A DNA stretch of 64,000 bases from Ifrita kowaldi (taxonomy: Eukaryota > Chordata > Aves > Passeriformes > Cinclosomatidae): assembly GCA_013398055.1 (NCBI GenBank), contig VZRS01000217.1, positions 462,280 through 526,279 on the forward strand, in the 5' to 3' direction. The position numbers and the translations under genes are program-made. The notes beneath the pieces were generated by a model. That model had not been told where the DNA came from. It saw nothing but the letters and a program-made list of their open reading frames with translations, and searched no databases. Positions 35,651 to 49,084 of this stretch are shown in pieces (within the stretch, counting starts at the first letter, position 1; the number at the start of each line of letters is the position of its first letter).

Positions 35651-38600
35651 AAAGTCAAGTGGATTGTCATAGAGGGTCAGCTGTTGATGGGAACTTATAT
35701 CACCCTGCCCCCATGACACCTGGGGGAAAAAATATTCTGGCAAGGCAAAACACCTAAAGTCAATTTTCCCTACTTGTTTTCCTCTCTACTGTTTTAGGAC
35801 GTCTGCATGTTCAGGATAAATCTGTAGGTGCCTGCAGTCTCAGGGACTCACAAAGTGTCACAGCCTTTGGCTCGGAGGGTATGGAAATCCTAATATTCTA
35901 CAGCAAGTAAAGACACAAACCCTTGCATGAAGGGACTGAGCTCAGAGGCACCAGATGTAGCTAGCTCTAGTTATAAATAGCAGCTTAAAGTTTTGTGATT
36001 AAAGTAATCTGCCCCTCACATATGGAAACTTTGAATGCGTTCATAAACGGGAGCTAATCAACAGGAGTTCACTTCCTTGCTGTTGGTCTGGTATTGTAGA
36101 AGACTTGCCTATGGAGCAAGACCACCTGGGGAATCCTGCACAGGGGCAGGAAGGAGGGACTCATGGTTCCACAGCTTCTAACCACTAGGGAGAAAACATT
36201 CTACTATAGTATGTCAGAACATTTTTATCTCTTTGTGACCCAGACAGGGACCTGTTAGGATATGATGAGGTTTGACATCCCTCATAGCTGAGCTTCTGCA
36301 TGAAACAGCCTGTCCTCGGGGCAGGGAAGTGAAGACAGGCAAAGAAGAAAACAGAATACATGCCCAGGTAAGTTCCTATTCAGTTTCCAACTGTGAGGCA
36401 CACTTCAACATGCAAACCCAGAAGGACCCATAACACAGACAAAGGCAGTGGAGTACTTCATATGGCAAAGTTCCTGGCCAGTTCAATGGGGTCAGTAGCT
36501 CCCCTGAGAACTTTTGATATTTCTGCCATTGCTTCTTCTAACTTACCTCATCACAAGACCCTTTTGCCTCCATAGCAGTGTTCAATCTCCCACAGTCAGT
36601 GAACATGTACCCCTTGTACATATCAGAAATTTGACCTTCAGCCTTTTCCAAACTTGTGTTCATCACCGCATTAGTACATGACAAATAGCTCCATTCAAAC
36701 ATTCCCCTGCTCCACCATCACAGACTGATGCCTTAGTGCTGACACTGACACACTGCCTCTCTTGCTGCTCTGCTCACTCACAGTTATCCATTTGCTGGAA
36801 TAACCTTTCTAAGCCAGCATATACCCTGACATTTGAAGGATCGTGCAGGGCAGTAGGTTATAGAGGTAAAGTGTTATTAATGTTTCCTGCAACTTCCAGA
36901 TCATAGCTGGACAAAATTTTTGTTTGAAATGAGAAAGATTCTATACAGAGTTACAGAATTTTCTTTTTCGAATTTGGGTCAATTCTACCAAAATGTTTAT
37001 TCTTAAAAGTAGCTGTCATTGGGATGGGGATTGCATGACATGCAAAGAAGGTAAAAAACACTGTACTTGGACATTTTTGATAGTGAGGTTATTTTGCTTT
37101 TTAAGCACAAAACAACTTATCCATTTAAAATCACTATCAAAATGTATTTAAAAATTATTCAGAAAACTAAAATTGAAAGTATCCCTTTGTTTCAGACCAA
37201 TCAAGACAACTCTTCACCACGAGTGGTTCTTTTTAGTCCTTGATTCTATGATTTTCTGTTTAAATATTCATTACCTCAAATCAAAATTACTTCTTTCTCT
37301 TCCTGTGTCTGTCAGAAAACCGTCTTCACATTCACCTGTAATCCTGGACCCAATTAAAAGATTATTTAAACATGCCCTTAATTCTGAGGCTGAGTTAAAT
37401 ACCTGTTCAGATTCTCCACTGAATAACTGTGAATGCCAGGTATGCTGAACTGCTAAACCTCCCCAACCCTTTCTTCTCTTCAGCTTTTCTACGTAGGACT
37501 TGTCTTCATTGCTCAGTGGGAAAAAGAATGACAGCATATTAGAAATTGAGAAGAAGCTTCATACATTCAAAGATGCTGCTCTCAACCTTTTGTTCAGCAG
37601 AGAGAGAAAATAAAGCAACATCTACAAAACTTCTTGGTTTGGAAATAACGTAAGTTCTCTTGGACACCCAATAGGTTCTTCCTCTCCCATTTTCCTAAAG
37701 AGGTATTATTTTTGATCTAAAAACACAGAAACAAGGACTGAACAAAAACCAATAGAACAAACATTTAAAAATGGGGTATTGTCCTTACAGAAAGCATCTG
37801 ACCAGTTAAATTACCATTATTTCCCCCTCTCTCTCCAGCCTTACTGTATACAAATAGAATAAACAATCAAATTCTCACTGAAGTGCAGCACGTCATTTTT
37901 CTGTAGTTCAAACACGTTTCAGAACAGACTAGGCTCCATTTGTATATACATATATTAAAAAAAGAACACATTTCAATTAAAAACCCCCTCCATGTTTCAA
38001 GCTGCTTATATCTTATCGTATAGATACACAAACATTTCACACATCAGGGGAACAAGCATGCAAAACCAACCCCAAGCAGTTAACTCCTAACACCCATCCT
38101 TTGTTCAGCTCCCACAAATTTCTGCTGCTGGTGGGTGTAAGTCTTTGAACTTCTTGAAAGAAAGAGAAAACTGTAGATCAGTGTGTTTAACCATGTGCTT
38201 TCCAGGGCTGTAGGCAGAACTTGAGAAGGAGCAATATGAACGTGTGGTGAGCAGCTCACAGCATTCCCTGGGGCTTTTCTGTTTTCTCTGCAGTTGTTTA
38301 TCAGTTTCAGTGGGACACACAATGGGATCCCGAGTATCTGTGTGCCTCAAATACCACTCAATCAACTTTACTCAGCAACAAGAGGAAGAAGAGTACTTTG
38401 AGCTTTGCTCTCTGGGGTGAAATTTGAAATGAGCTGGTTCAACCAGAATGCTGGAAAACGTGTCCACTGCTCTGCATGAGGGGAAACGCCTCTCTGTAAG
38501 AGGTGCTGGTTGTACTCCTCACACCTACCCTAGCTTTTAAACACCATTAAATATACCTCTCTTGTTAGCTTGGAAGGGCACGCCTTCTACAGCTAATGCC

Positions 38601-39515
38601 TTGTAACAATATCGACAGATGCATTCATAACAGCTATTGCATGGCCAGAGAAAGAAAGGAAACTACTGCCGACGTGACAGCAGTATAGAAGTTTTCAAAT
38701 ATGTTATGTAGTTAGAAGGAAAAAAAGTAGTTTGAAGAACAGATGAAATTTAAGAAATTGGGTAGGAAAACCTAAGGAGGCCACAGCGAAGAATCTGTAA
38801 ACAGGAAATGCTCTTTAGAAGAGAATACAGAAACAGACAGCTACCCAGCAAAGTAGAAGAGAACTTTAACTCATATTTGCTACAGTGTGTAGATTCACAC
38901 CCAGATATAGCAATAAAATAAACGCCTACCTCATTAAAACAGATTCATAGTGCACCCAAGAAATTCTGCTCCTTCTTGGTCAGAAAGGAACACATGAAAT
39001 CTCTGTCACACATTTGTCTAACCTAAGATCAAGCTGCCAAACTGATGAGCAGACAGAAGAAGCAAAATCTTCAGAAACCCTACCCACCCTGCTCCTGTAA
39101 CAAACTAGGTAAGGACAACCCACTCTGACCAGGTGGAAACCATTGCCCCTTTCCTTCAGGAATCAGCACCTGGGTAGCCTCCTTTAAGCCCCCTTAAACT
39201 CTCATGGCAGGTGAGAGCCTTTGAGAGGTCAGGGATTGCCAAGAGGTCGACTAAGGGAGAAAGACAAAACAACATGTACAATAAATGTCTTCCCATTATA
39301 TCCCAAGGTTGCACATTTGGTTTTCTCAAGTCGGGAAGAGAAGGGAGGTTGGGCCCTGCACTGCTCTCCGGGGAAAGGCTGCTCTGCCAGCCTGCCTCTG
39401 ACTCACTGTTGTGACATCTGGTATTAAAGCTTAGGTAGTTTGAAGATCAGTGGAACAGAGCGTTTAAAAAAAACCACATTATTTCACCTGTTCATTTGAT
39501 TTTTAAATAACTGTG
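35651..39515. other. Unique DNA
   Basis: No exon or repeat recognised. A consensus minus-strand splice donor (GATGAG|GTAAGTT, last exon base 36547) is preceded by a 9-codon ATG frame starting at 36573, a possible unproved first exon. The remaining open frames are shorter than 100 codons and anonymous. Confidence 0.4.
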
Positions 39516-40001
39516 TTAATTCTTATTTACCACATCAGGCCCCTGAATATACTGAGCATTGTTCCAAGTTATTGTAACCTTCCCTCTTAAAAGTGGATTT
39601 AAGCCATTACAGTCTATCACATAAATCCTTCTTAGTTTGTGGATTATTGACCTGATAGGCCCAAACAGCTCCATCTGTCCTTTTAAATGGGCACGAATGC
39701 TGTGATAGTTTATTGCTTCCAATCCTATTATTTGCAAAGTGCTTTCTTCCTCTGTGTGTGTGTTTATGTGTTTATGCTTAGTATTCAGGGGCAATTTATT
39801 GTCAAGTTGTTGGCTATACTCCTTTAAATATAGTGCAAACTGCCCCCATACAGTAGCATAAGTGAATGTACTGCTACTTGACTTGGGGAAATTAAACTGT
39901 TGACTTAGAGCCAGCCTTTGAGAGTGATGTAACAGTTGATAGACTGGAAGAACATTTGAAAGCGAAAAGGGACTCCCTTTTGAAATGTTGATGTGAATCA
40001 A
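39516..40001 (-). other. 161-codon open frame in AT-rich DNA, probably a conserved non-coding element
   Basis: The minus strand is open for 161 codons although the DNA is AT-rich, where stops should be frequent. The translation shows no domain, signal peptide, repeat or catalytic motif that I recognise, and no splice or promoter context suggests a gene. On the plus strand it contains E-box words (CAGCTC, CATCTG), TTTAAATGGGCACGAATG and TAGTTTATTGC, the look of a deeply conserved regulatory element. A small orphan gene or retrocopy remains possible. Confidence 0.3.
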
Positions 40002-43000
40002 GTCTGAGTTAATGAAGCTTTTATAGTCATAAAGTTACTTTCAGATATCTACTCTAAGTGGTTCTTTTGAAAGAGCTAAAATTATGCTCTAAGGGACATT
40101 TGTTGAAGTGAAAACAGGAGTAAAATAGTGTATTACCTGTTGATATGTGTCAGGGTGAGAGTATGCAGAGAAAAACAGGCATTTTTCATTGGTCAGCATC
40201 TGTGGGTCAAATTATTTACCAAGACTGAGTTAATCATTTTGATGTGTTGAGTCAAATAATTTCGGATGGAAGTTTTAAAGTGCTATGAAAAGGTTCCCTG
40301 TGCAAGGAAGCCTGTTCTTTCCTGTCCCAAGGGTATTCTACACACAGAGTTATTACTGTTAGGCAATGTGCTGAAAAGCCTGGAGACCAAATATGGAGGC
40401 AAAAATCTGCAAAATGTGGCTGCCACCTTGGCCTGATGGATTTCATTGCTGCACTTCTATCCTCTTTCTGTGTGTGAGCCACTCCACCTGGCACCAGGAG
40501 GCCAGGCCATGCAGAACATGTGGATGTGGCTTCCCAGTATGCAGAATGCTTTGCCTCTGACATGGCTGGATTCTCTTTGCAACAAAGATTAGTGGAAAAG
40601 AGACAGTCTAGCAAGTCTGTTCTGAATAGTATTTAAAAATCTTACAGAAGCTAAAAAAATACTTTGCAGATGGTCTGTAATAGCTTTTGTATACAAAAAT
40701 AGAGATGTCTTAGGTCTGACACTTGGTAGAGAGTGGTTTGTAACTGGCTTATACTCTTTTATCACATATGCATGCAAGGGACACAGTTTTTTTTTCAGGG
40801 ATGGGGAAATTCAGCAAAGTGGGAGGATATTTTTAGCAATATATTCTTGCAGAAGAAATGCCAGGTGCCAGCACCTTCTCAAATCCAGAGCTATGGCCAA
40901 AATTTGAGTGAAGCTGTGAAATACCTTTGATCATGCCGTTTTGTATATGATGGTGTTATTCTAAGTATACTTGTGTGAATACTCAGAGCTCAGTCCATTT
41001 ACTGTCTTTTTTTTTTTTTGCTCATCTAAGTGATTTATTACCTTTTTTTAAGGCATCTGGAGGGTTTACCAGTGATTAAATCTTGTCCTAAGCAGAAAGC
41101 TTGCATAAAATGCTTGTTCCTTGAAGTGGAAGTAATTGCATCCTAGGTGCTCATACTTTGTTTTGGCAGGGAGAAAAGTGATGGCCTCTGGAGACACCAC
41201 CAAGCAGTTTTTAGGAGAGGGCATCAGCTTCCCTGGCTGAAGCAATTGGAAATTCTGCCCTGTTATACAAATTCAAAGCAAAAGTTTGAAGTATTTAGGA
41301 AACTTTCACTTCCCTTTTAGCATCAAACAGAAGAGTTATTTTTGGGGATGAGCACGTTTAATCCTGCCATCCTGGATACTTAGCCTAATGGAAAAAGAGA
41401 GTGATCCAGATGTTCAGCTGCACCTTGGGCAACTGTTTTAGCAACACTTACGAAATGCTGATATGCTTGAAGATATGGAAGACAGTGATAAAGAGCATTT
41501 CTGCAGCATTAAAAATTAAAGCTTTGCCCTCTGAAGTGTAAGCAGAACACTACCTAGCATTCTGCATGTATCATATCCATAAGCTTTAGGATGATGTCTA
41601 GAATTTCAAGTGAATATGGTTTCCTTATTGTATAGTATTAACTAGCATTTTTATCCTACAGAAATGGAAGCTGAGCATCTGATAGAGGAGCATCTAAGAA
41701 ATAAATTTGTGCATATATGTTTCATTTTATCTATATAGTATGTACATATAAACACACTAAAACTGTATGTAGCAAATTTTACCCACAGTCACCCTAGGTA
41801 CCAATAGAATATATTTAACACTGAGACATTTCTAGGAAAAATCAGTAAATTTATGTTTGTCCCAACTTAGGCTTATTGAATTACTGAGATTAAATTACTC
41901 AACCCCCTTTTTTTCAGGTAGTTTCTCTGCACCAAACACAGGGTATCCATCAGGGATCGCTAGAGAAAGCTTAACTCCATCACCCTGAATGAATGTAGAG
42001 CCAGGAGGGAACCTTTCCAATGCTCACTGTTTCTGTTTTAACATTTCAGTCACCAGGAGGAGGGAGAAGACTTTAGTGTATTACTGGAAGCTATTCATTT
42101 TAAGAACTGTACCAATAATGTGGCTTATATTCTACTTGGCGACTAAATTGGTTTCTGAGTTTATATTCACAGTAATCAGTTTTATCTAGTTAGGCTATAA
42201 AACTGAACTTATTAATCAGGCACTAGCGAGGATGGGGTTTTGAACAAGGTTTTTTTAGCTATTTTAGTAGCTAGAACACTGTTTTGGTGGTGGCTTTAAT
42301 ACTGTCTTAAAAATCTGATCCAAAGAATTACGAAGGCTGAAGGAACAAAATCACTGCTGTAGTATTTTATTAAAGCAGTCACATAATACTGAAGGCTTGT
42401 AAACTGGCCTGTTTCTGTGAAAGCCACTCTTCTGCCTCTTGGTTTGATAGGCTAATAAAAAAGAAGGGACATACTGTAGACACTTGCAAGCTTTGGGACC
42501 AGGAGACGGAAATGTAAGGGGTAAGACAGTACACATCCTTTGATAAGAAACTGGTCCATACACAGGATCATGCGTTCTTCTTACGATAAAGGGTATGAAA
42601 CAAAACAAATTGCTATCCACAGGTCTTTCATCTTGAAACAGAGCAATGAAAACTCAAGTGGTGGTTATAGTCTCAAAGCCACTAGCTGGGAACATTACAT
42701 AGTACAGGTCTCGTTGCTGCCTGGAATTCCTTTAAGCTATACTGTATTTACATGATGTCATTTAAAAGGGAAAGAATGATGAATGCTCAATTAATTGTAA
42801 AATCAAAAACACACAGAGGAAACATCTGACTATTTTAATATGCATATATGAATGATCTTCATGGCTGCATAATTCATTTTAACATGAAATAAACTGGTTC
42901 TCCAGGATGGGCCAATTCTACTAAGACTTCATTAAAAATTTCATCCTGAGCCAGGTGGGAAGACTGACACCAGTCAAATCCATTGAAAGCTGTGGGATAT

Positions 43001-45698
43001 GATCACAGTGTTTGAATTTTAAAGCAATTCAAAGTGGAAGTGACAATGAATAAGCACTGGGGTATTTGGGTAACCCTAAGCCAGACTGGTAGGGGGTTTC
43101 GTATACTGGAATGAATTTTGCAGCACCTAGCTCCAGAAACCTTGAGCTCAGTGAATCCTGATGGGCTGCTGGCTAGGCAGGTTTGGCAGCCTGGATGCAC
43201 ACACTTTATCAGTTCAGGGCTCTCTCTCCTCTTTTCTGTTGAATTTGTTTTCCATCACAGAGTAAGGCAACTTCTAGGGTAGCTGAAATGTGCAGCCCAC
43301 CTCTGCTTCTCCATGCACTGCTGGAAAGGTGTAAAAACTCTGCAGGGTCACAGTTGACTGCAAATCACAGACACAAAGCCATGCTCTGGCTGGATCTCTG
43401 CTTGTAGCCTGCAGGCAGAATGTGGTGGAGAGCAAAGCATGCAGAGTTTTATCAGGAGGACTTCAGCTGTCCTTGTACCTTCTTTGTTCTAGGCAGTTCC
43501 ATTGAGTTGTCCTAGAACATAGTGATGAGTCTATGGAAGCCAAAACTGGCCCTTTTTATCCAAACAACTTTGTTCTTTCAATTTTTATTTAATCAGTAGT
43601 GTTTCTACAAGAAAACTTTGCATGACTGAGTAGAGCTTTCTTTTCTAGTAGTGAAAGTCAACACAATATTCTGAAATCACAGCTAATATCAAATTCCTGA
43701 CAACTTGATGGCATCTCCAGATGCTGAGATGAAATAATGCAGAGGAGCATAGATTATCTGATAAAAATCGACACTGATCCCAAATGGTCCCAAAGGAGGA
43801 AGGTGTTCTAGCTTATGAGGACTTTACTGTGTTGCTCTCTACTCCCTCAAGAAATGTGTCTGCCTATGAAGTCTGTGCAAATAAAAAGCACTGTTTACAG
43901 AAAGGATCCTTCTTCTTTTAGCTGTGCAGCAACTGCAAATGCTGAGAGTGATCTTGTTCAACTCTTAGACACCAGAAAAACCTTTGTGGCAGAACTATCA
44001 TACAGCTTTATGTTCATGTAGCACTTCCAGGACAGCTTTTCAGAAGAGGCCTGTGTGTGATTCCCTAATAAAAATGATGAGTGAATAATCATTGGCAGTA
44101 TATATGCAAATTGGCTTTCCAAAGCATGGAGCCAGAAGACAAAGTTTATCAATCAAGGGCACCGAAGCAATTGTGAGCAGTCCCTAGAGAATTAGTCCTC
44201 CAAGAATGCATGAAATCAATCTGGCAGCCTCTGAAATACACAGTCCAGTTGCTTATGTCCATACAAATATTCACCCTCTCACCTTGGAGGCACAAAGGAG
44301 TGCAGATTAAAAGGACTGTTTCAGGACTGAAACAGTCACTCTGCAGCAAGAAGCCAAGTAAAGACTGATAATTATTTTATCTGTGCTGAACAACATTGTA
44401 AGCAAATTGCACATAATTATAACAAAATACCATCAACAACATGACAATCTCCTGTTGTGTGCTGGGGCATTTGGCACACAGCGCTGCCGAGTCAAATGTT
44501 TGTTCCCTTTCTGATGCTTGGTGTTTGTTTTTTTGTCTGTTGCTTTGATTCACACTCTTGCTTCAACAAAGACTTTTCATACTGTCGTTGTGTACGGTGT
44601 TCACTGATTTATGCCAGAGGATTGAACTTCATTAGCCAGAGTCTCATCTTCATTCCTCACTGCAGGGACTGTTCCCTGTCAGAAGCTCTTTCCATTCCTT
44701 GGAAGGAGGAGACAAATGAGCCCAACCAGTGATATCTGTGAGGGAACGGGGTGCACACTGGGATGAAAGGCATGTGGAGATCCCTCCTCACAGGAGGGGA
44801 AGATCAGTTTGTTGCAAGGATTTGCTGGCAAACTTGTGGTATCAGACTTAGCTTTTGACATCCATGGCCTGGACTTGCTAGGGATTTTTGCACCACTGTT
44901 AAACCATGTGGCCTTTTGGGGACTGATGGCCTGTCCCCATTTCAACCTTGCCAACAAGACCCTTTCTGTTGCCTTTGGTGGCAGATGGCAAAAGCTCCAT
45001 GTAAGGAGGTTCTGTACAGCAAGTGAGATGATCTCATCCCATTTGACTAGTCTAAACCAGATGCAGATGAACTCTAGGGATTTTTGAAGCTTATAAAATC
45101 TAGGCAAAACAAATGGCTTCAGATTTTAAGTTGCTTGCTTTGCAAAGTTATCCTGCAGTAAGATAAAGCTAAAAAAAAATGGGCAACACAACTGCAGATG
45201 AAATCTAAAACTGACAAATGCAGTGTAGTTCACAAAGAAAGTCACAAGAATGACTAAACAGTGCTAACAGTGTTAAAGCAGCATATTCACAATTTTCCAT
45301 GCAGGTGTAGCTCCTGCCCACATTAAAAAAAAAAACAACTTTAAAAATATGCAGTATATACTTAGGAACTGTTCCTTGAGAAGTAAGCCAGTCCTTAATA
45401 TCTCCCACATGTTTGGAAATAGAGGCTTCAATTGAAGAAGCCATCAGAAAGCAGGGGATTAATTAAGTACAAATTCTGTCTGGGCTTCTCCTTTTTCTGG
45501 TCAGAAATTATATTCAGATGCAAGACCTGGTTGTGGCATTGGTCTTGGAACTCTACGCTTTTGTGTCAGCCCATCTTGAGGAGCAGAAAAAATAGTCACG
45601 ACACGCACGTGCCTTAGCTCTGTAGAAGAAGTGTTGGTATGAGCAGAGGTATGAGGTTCGGCAGGCTTCAAGTGCAGTGGAGCGCAGCATTTAAGGCT
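40002..45698. other. Unique DNA
   Basis: No recognisable coding exon or repeat. Open frames at 40252..40614 and 44679..45107 (minus) are the longest and have no known domain. Poly-T runs occur at 41009-41020. Confidence 0.4.
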
Positions 45699-46155
45699 TT
45701 AGACTCTCGGACAGTTGAAGGGTGCCAAGGGGATGCGGGAGGTGGACAGGGAGCACATCCCCATTGCCTCCCGGATGGGGAGTGCGTGCTGTACACCGCT
45801 GATGGCAGTGAGGGCATACACCCTCACACACCACACCTCTGCTTTTGAGGTCAAGCCGCTGAAGATCTGGGTGGAAATAAAGGGGAGATTGAAAAACAAT
45901 GCGATGCATGGGGTATTTTTCAGAGGCGAGAACAGAAGCTGCTGTCTCTCCGACAAAGCAATGAGCCCTCTAGAGGCAGCTGCAACCACAGCAACCCCTA
46001 CCATGATGGTGCGTCAGGGAAGAAGAGCCCAGCCTGGTGTCCCACGCCTTTGCACCCTCTCCAAGCCTGCTCCCTCTCCCACAGCCCTTCTATCTATCCC
46101 AGTCCTCCGGCGCCCAATCCTGGCCCCTGGTAGTTACTCCCACTTTAGCCAGTAG
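45699..46155. other. GC-rich patch open on both strands
   Basis: A plus-strand frame of 146 codons (45715..46155) and a minus-strand frame of 101 codons (45699..46004) overlap in a GC-richer block. Neither product is recognised. The overlap is what GC-rich sequence gives by chance, but the 5' half has codon-like texture. It may be an old retrocopy, a repeat fragment, or part of an unannotated transcript. Confidence 0.25.
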
Positions 46156-47433
46156 GCTGCAGAAGTCCTGGGGAAAAGAGTTGCAGCTGGGAACAGAGAC
46201 AGCAGCATTTAAGCCACTTTTAAAAGTTTGCAAAAAAGTTTATTTGCTAGTACATTATGTATAGACCATTGAGCAGTCCTCATCTTACATGGCATTTCTC
46301 TAAAGATGTGACAAGAATTGAGGAAAACAGCTTTTCACCTACCCAGTAATCCTTTCAGAGTCAAACTATGTTCAGGATGAATCTAATCACAGTCCATCCA
46401 AGCTCTGGTAGGAGTTGTTAAGCACAGCAAGCACAACCACCACTCCACGCCTACAGGAATGGCCAGGGCACTGCCCCCCCCTTGTTGCTTCCCCCTCAAG
46501 AGCGAGAAGGGAGCGAATAACAGCAGAAAACTACTGGGGAACAGTAGTGAGGGTGCAGGGTGTCAAGCAGGCTGCAGGGTAGCTTCAAACATAAAGGGTG
46601 TTAATTCCTTACTGATAATGTTTAATTAAAGTCCCAGACTCTTGCCTTTTCTATCCTGGGAAAGTAGTGGATACTGTGGGAATGCCGTGACTTTAACCAG
46701 GCTGGTTTTCCAAGCGCTTCTGAAGCTGTGAAGCTGACTCATCTCTGGCTCCTTCGTGCTGTGGGTGAAGCAGCAGGCGGGGAGGCTCGATGTGCAGCCT
46801 CCCTGGAGCAGGGGCTGTGACTGGGGTCGTGACAGTATGCTGGTTGTATTTTATCACTCTTGCTTCGTTTTCAAGGACTTGGAACTTGTCAAAAGCAGCA
46901 GTTTAGTATATAAGAGAAGTTGTTCAGGCTTTGAAAAAACCCTCCAGGCACTTCTGTACACCTGTCTTTACAAGACAGCATAAAACCTTTCTGCAATCCC
47001 CCTCAGGAATGTGTTATGTACCAGTTGTGGGCATTCAGCTTGATCTGGAGAAGTACCTAGCATCTTTTCTCTGCTTTCTCTTCAAAGCTCCGAGTGATTC
47101 CTATCTGTCAGCTATCAAACCACAATTTCTCCAAAAGGAGAACCTTTCTTTTTTCATCCCTGTTTCCTCAAAAACTTATGCTGTAAGATCAGCATTAAAG
47201 GGCTTAACACCTTAAGCCCCTCATGACAATGTCTATGGTATTAATTGCTGGATGATCTTGCTCCAGTGGTCTGCAAGATACAACAGCAAAATGGTTCCAG
47301 TGATTTCTCTTCTGAAATATCTAAGTCTAGTACTAGCATTTCCTATGTCCTTACTTTACTTGACTAGATCTTAATTAAAAACCTAATATAATTCCATAAT
47401 TTGATTAAGAGACATGCAGTTAATTTCTTTGCA
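46156..47433. other. Unique DNA left of the duplicated segment
   Basis: No exon or repeat recognised. A run of nine C lies near 46474. Confidence 0.4.
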
Positions 47434-48758
47434 CCACTGTCAGGTTCATCCATCCATCTCAGGCAAAGAAAAAAAGCAAAAAAGAAGCTCCAGTGTTATG
47501 CAGAATTACCCCTTATTATATAAGCCTCTCACAGGATACTTGTGGGATGATATGAAAAATAGCATGTATAAGTCTCTTACTTACAGTTTAATTTATTGTG
47601 CACATTATTTTTAAAGGTGTGATGGCTGGTTTAATTCAACTAAGGATATATGTTAGCTAGCCCTCACCTGGCTGCTTTTGGAGGGAATTCAAAGGAGGAT
47701 CTCGATTTTTTTTTTCCCATTCCAAGTGGAGGCAAGAACTAGATGCATATGTTCTCAAAAAGAATGCAAACATACAGTTTAATTTAATCTCTTTGTTCCT
47801 TTTTTTTTTTTTTTGTAAACTAATAAGACTTTTGGAATCATCATGTTTAAGTGACTTAAGCCTACAGATTGATGCTTGGGCTGACATGTTAGCTAGGCAG
47901 GGGAGGGACGATTTATTCTTGGAAGTCTGTGACAGAATTGATGTAAAGCCTAAAAAAGATGTTTCTTTTATAAAGATGTTGGTGCTGTATAGGCAACAGT
48001 CCACACATTTCATCTGCTTGTTATGTTGTTGGTCTCTCACAAGCTACAAACCCCCACTGCTGTAAGCAGTAGTAACAGCAATCCCTAGCCCACTAGCATC
48101 AGTTCCCTAAACATTTGAAATGCAGCCTAGTCCTAGACTGGAAAACACATAGCTGGTCGATTTTTTTCCCTCTGATTTTAAAATTTTGGCCAACAAAAAC
48201 CTTAGTTTTCTCTGTGCATTTTTTGCAGGGGATAAAGTTCCAGTTTAGCCAATGCCATCTTGAAGGAACAAAAAATTTACTTTTTCTTCTTGACTTTGTC
48301 TTTCAGGCTACAGAACTCTGAAGATCAGGGTGAAATTTTGTCTCAGCAAAGAGTAGAAAATAGTAACTTGAGTCTTGTCAAGCAGTTCCCTTGTCTCCTT
48401 TGACAGCTCAGCCTTTGGTGGCTGCAGTGGATGGGACACGTGGCTGTATCATAAGCCTTTTGGATCAGCCCATCAGGAGGAAAGGAATAAAGACTTGAAA
48501 GGGCCCCCTGTCTTCCTCTGAAAGCATCTGGGCATTTTAACCTGTCTTTGGGTACGATTTTGCAGTCGGATGAAGAGCTCTTGCCCTTTGTCTTTGTAAT
48601 TAGAGAGAGATTAGGTCTGATGCCTTTCTGGTGGTCCTTTGGGGCTCAGGGAAAGAATTTTGCCCTTGTCATGGCTGTCTGGTCAGTGCTGAAATTTCAT
48701 TGTTTTTTTCCTGAATCCAGATATCAGGTAAGTAAAGTTTATAATTCATGTTGTTACA
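47434..48758. repeat. Duplicated segment, copy 1 (left of gap)
   Basis: 1325 bases beginning CCACTGTCAGGTTCATCC and ending ATGTTGTTACA at the first N. The same sequence recurs after the gap. Differences seen by eye are a T-run of 10 versus 13 (with CCC versus CC), a T-run of 15 versus 17, and CTACAAACC versus CTATCAACC. Its right end coincides exactly with the gap edge. The open frames inside are anonymous and repeated in both copies. Confidence 0.95.
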
Positions 48759-49084
48759 NNNNNNNNNNNNNNNNNNNNNNNNNNNNNNNNNNNNNNNNNN
48801 NNNNNNNNNNNNNNNNNNNNNNNNNNNNNNNNNNNNNNNNNNNNNNNNNNNNNNNNNNNNNNNNNNNNNNNNNNNNNNNNNNNNNNNNNNNNNNNNNNNN
48901 NNNNNNNNNNNNNNNNNNNNNNNNNNNNNNNNNNNNNNNNNNNNNNNNNNNNNNNNNNNNNNNNNNNNNNNNNNNNNNNNNNNNNNNNNNNNNNNNNNNN
49001 NNNNNNNNNNNNNNNNNNNNNNNNNNNNNNNNNNNNNNNNNNNNNNNNNNNNNNNNNNNNNNNNNNNNNNNNNNNNNNNNNNNN
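48759..49084. other. Assembly gap, 326 N
   Basis: A run of undetermined bases separating the two copies of a 1.33 kb sequence. Any open frame drawn across it is an artefact. Confidence 0.99.

Noticed and set aside
44679..45107. 142-codon minus-strand frame, considered as a retroviral protease or gag remnant
   Set aside because: No conserved motif could be identified in any frame, and flanking LTRs are absent.
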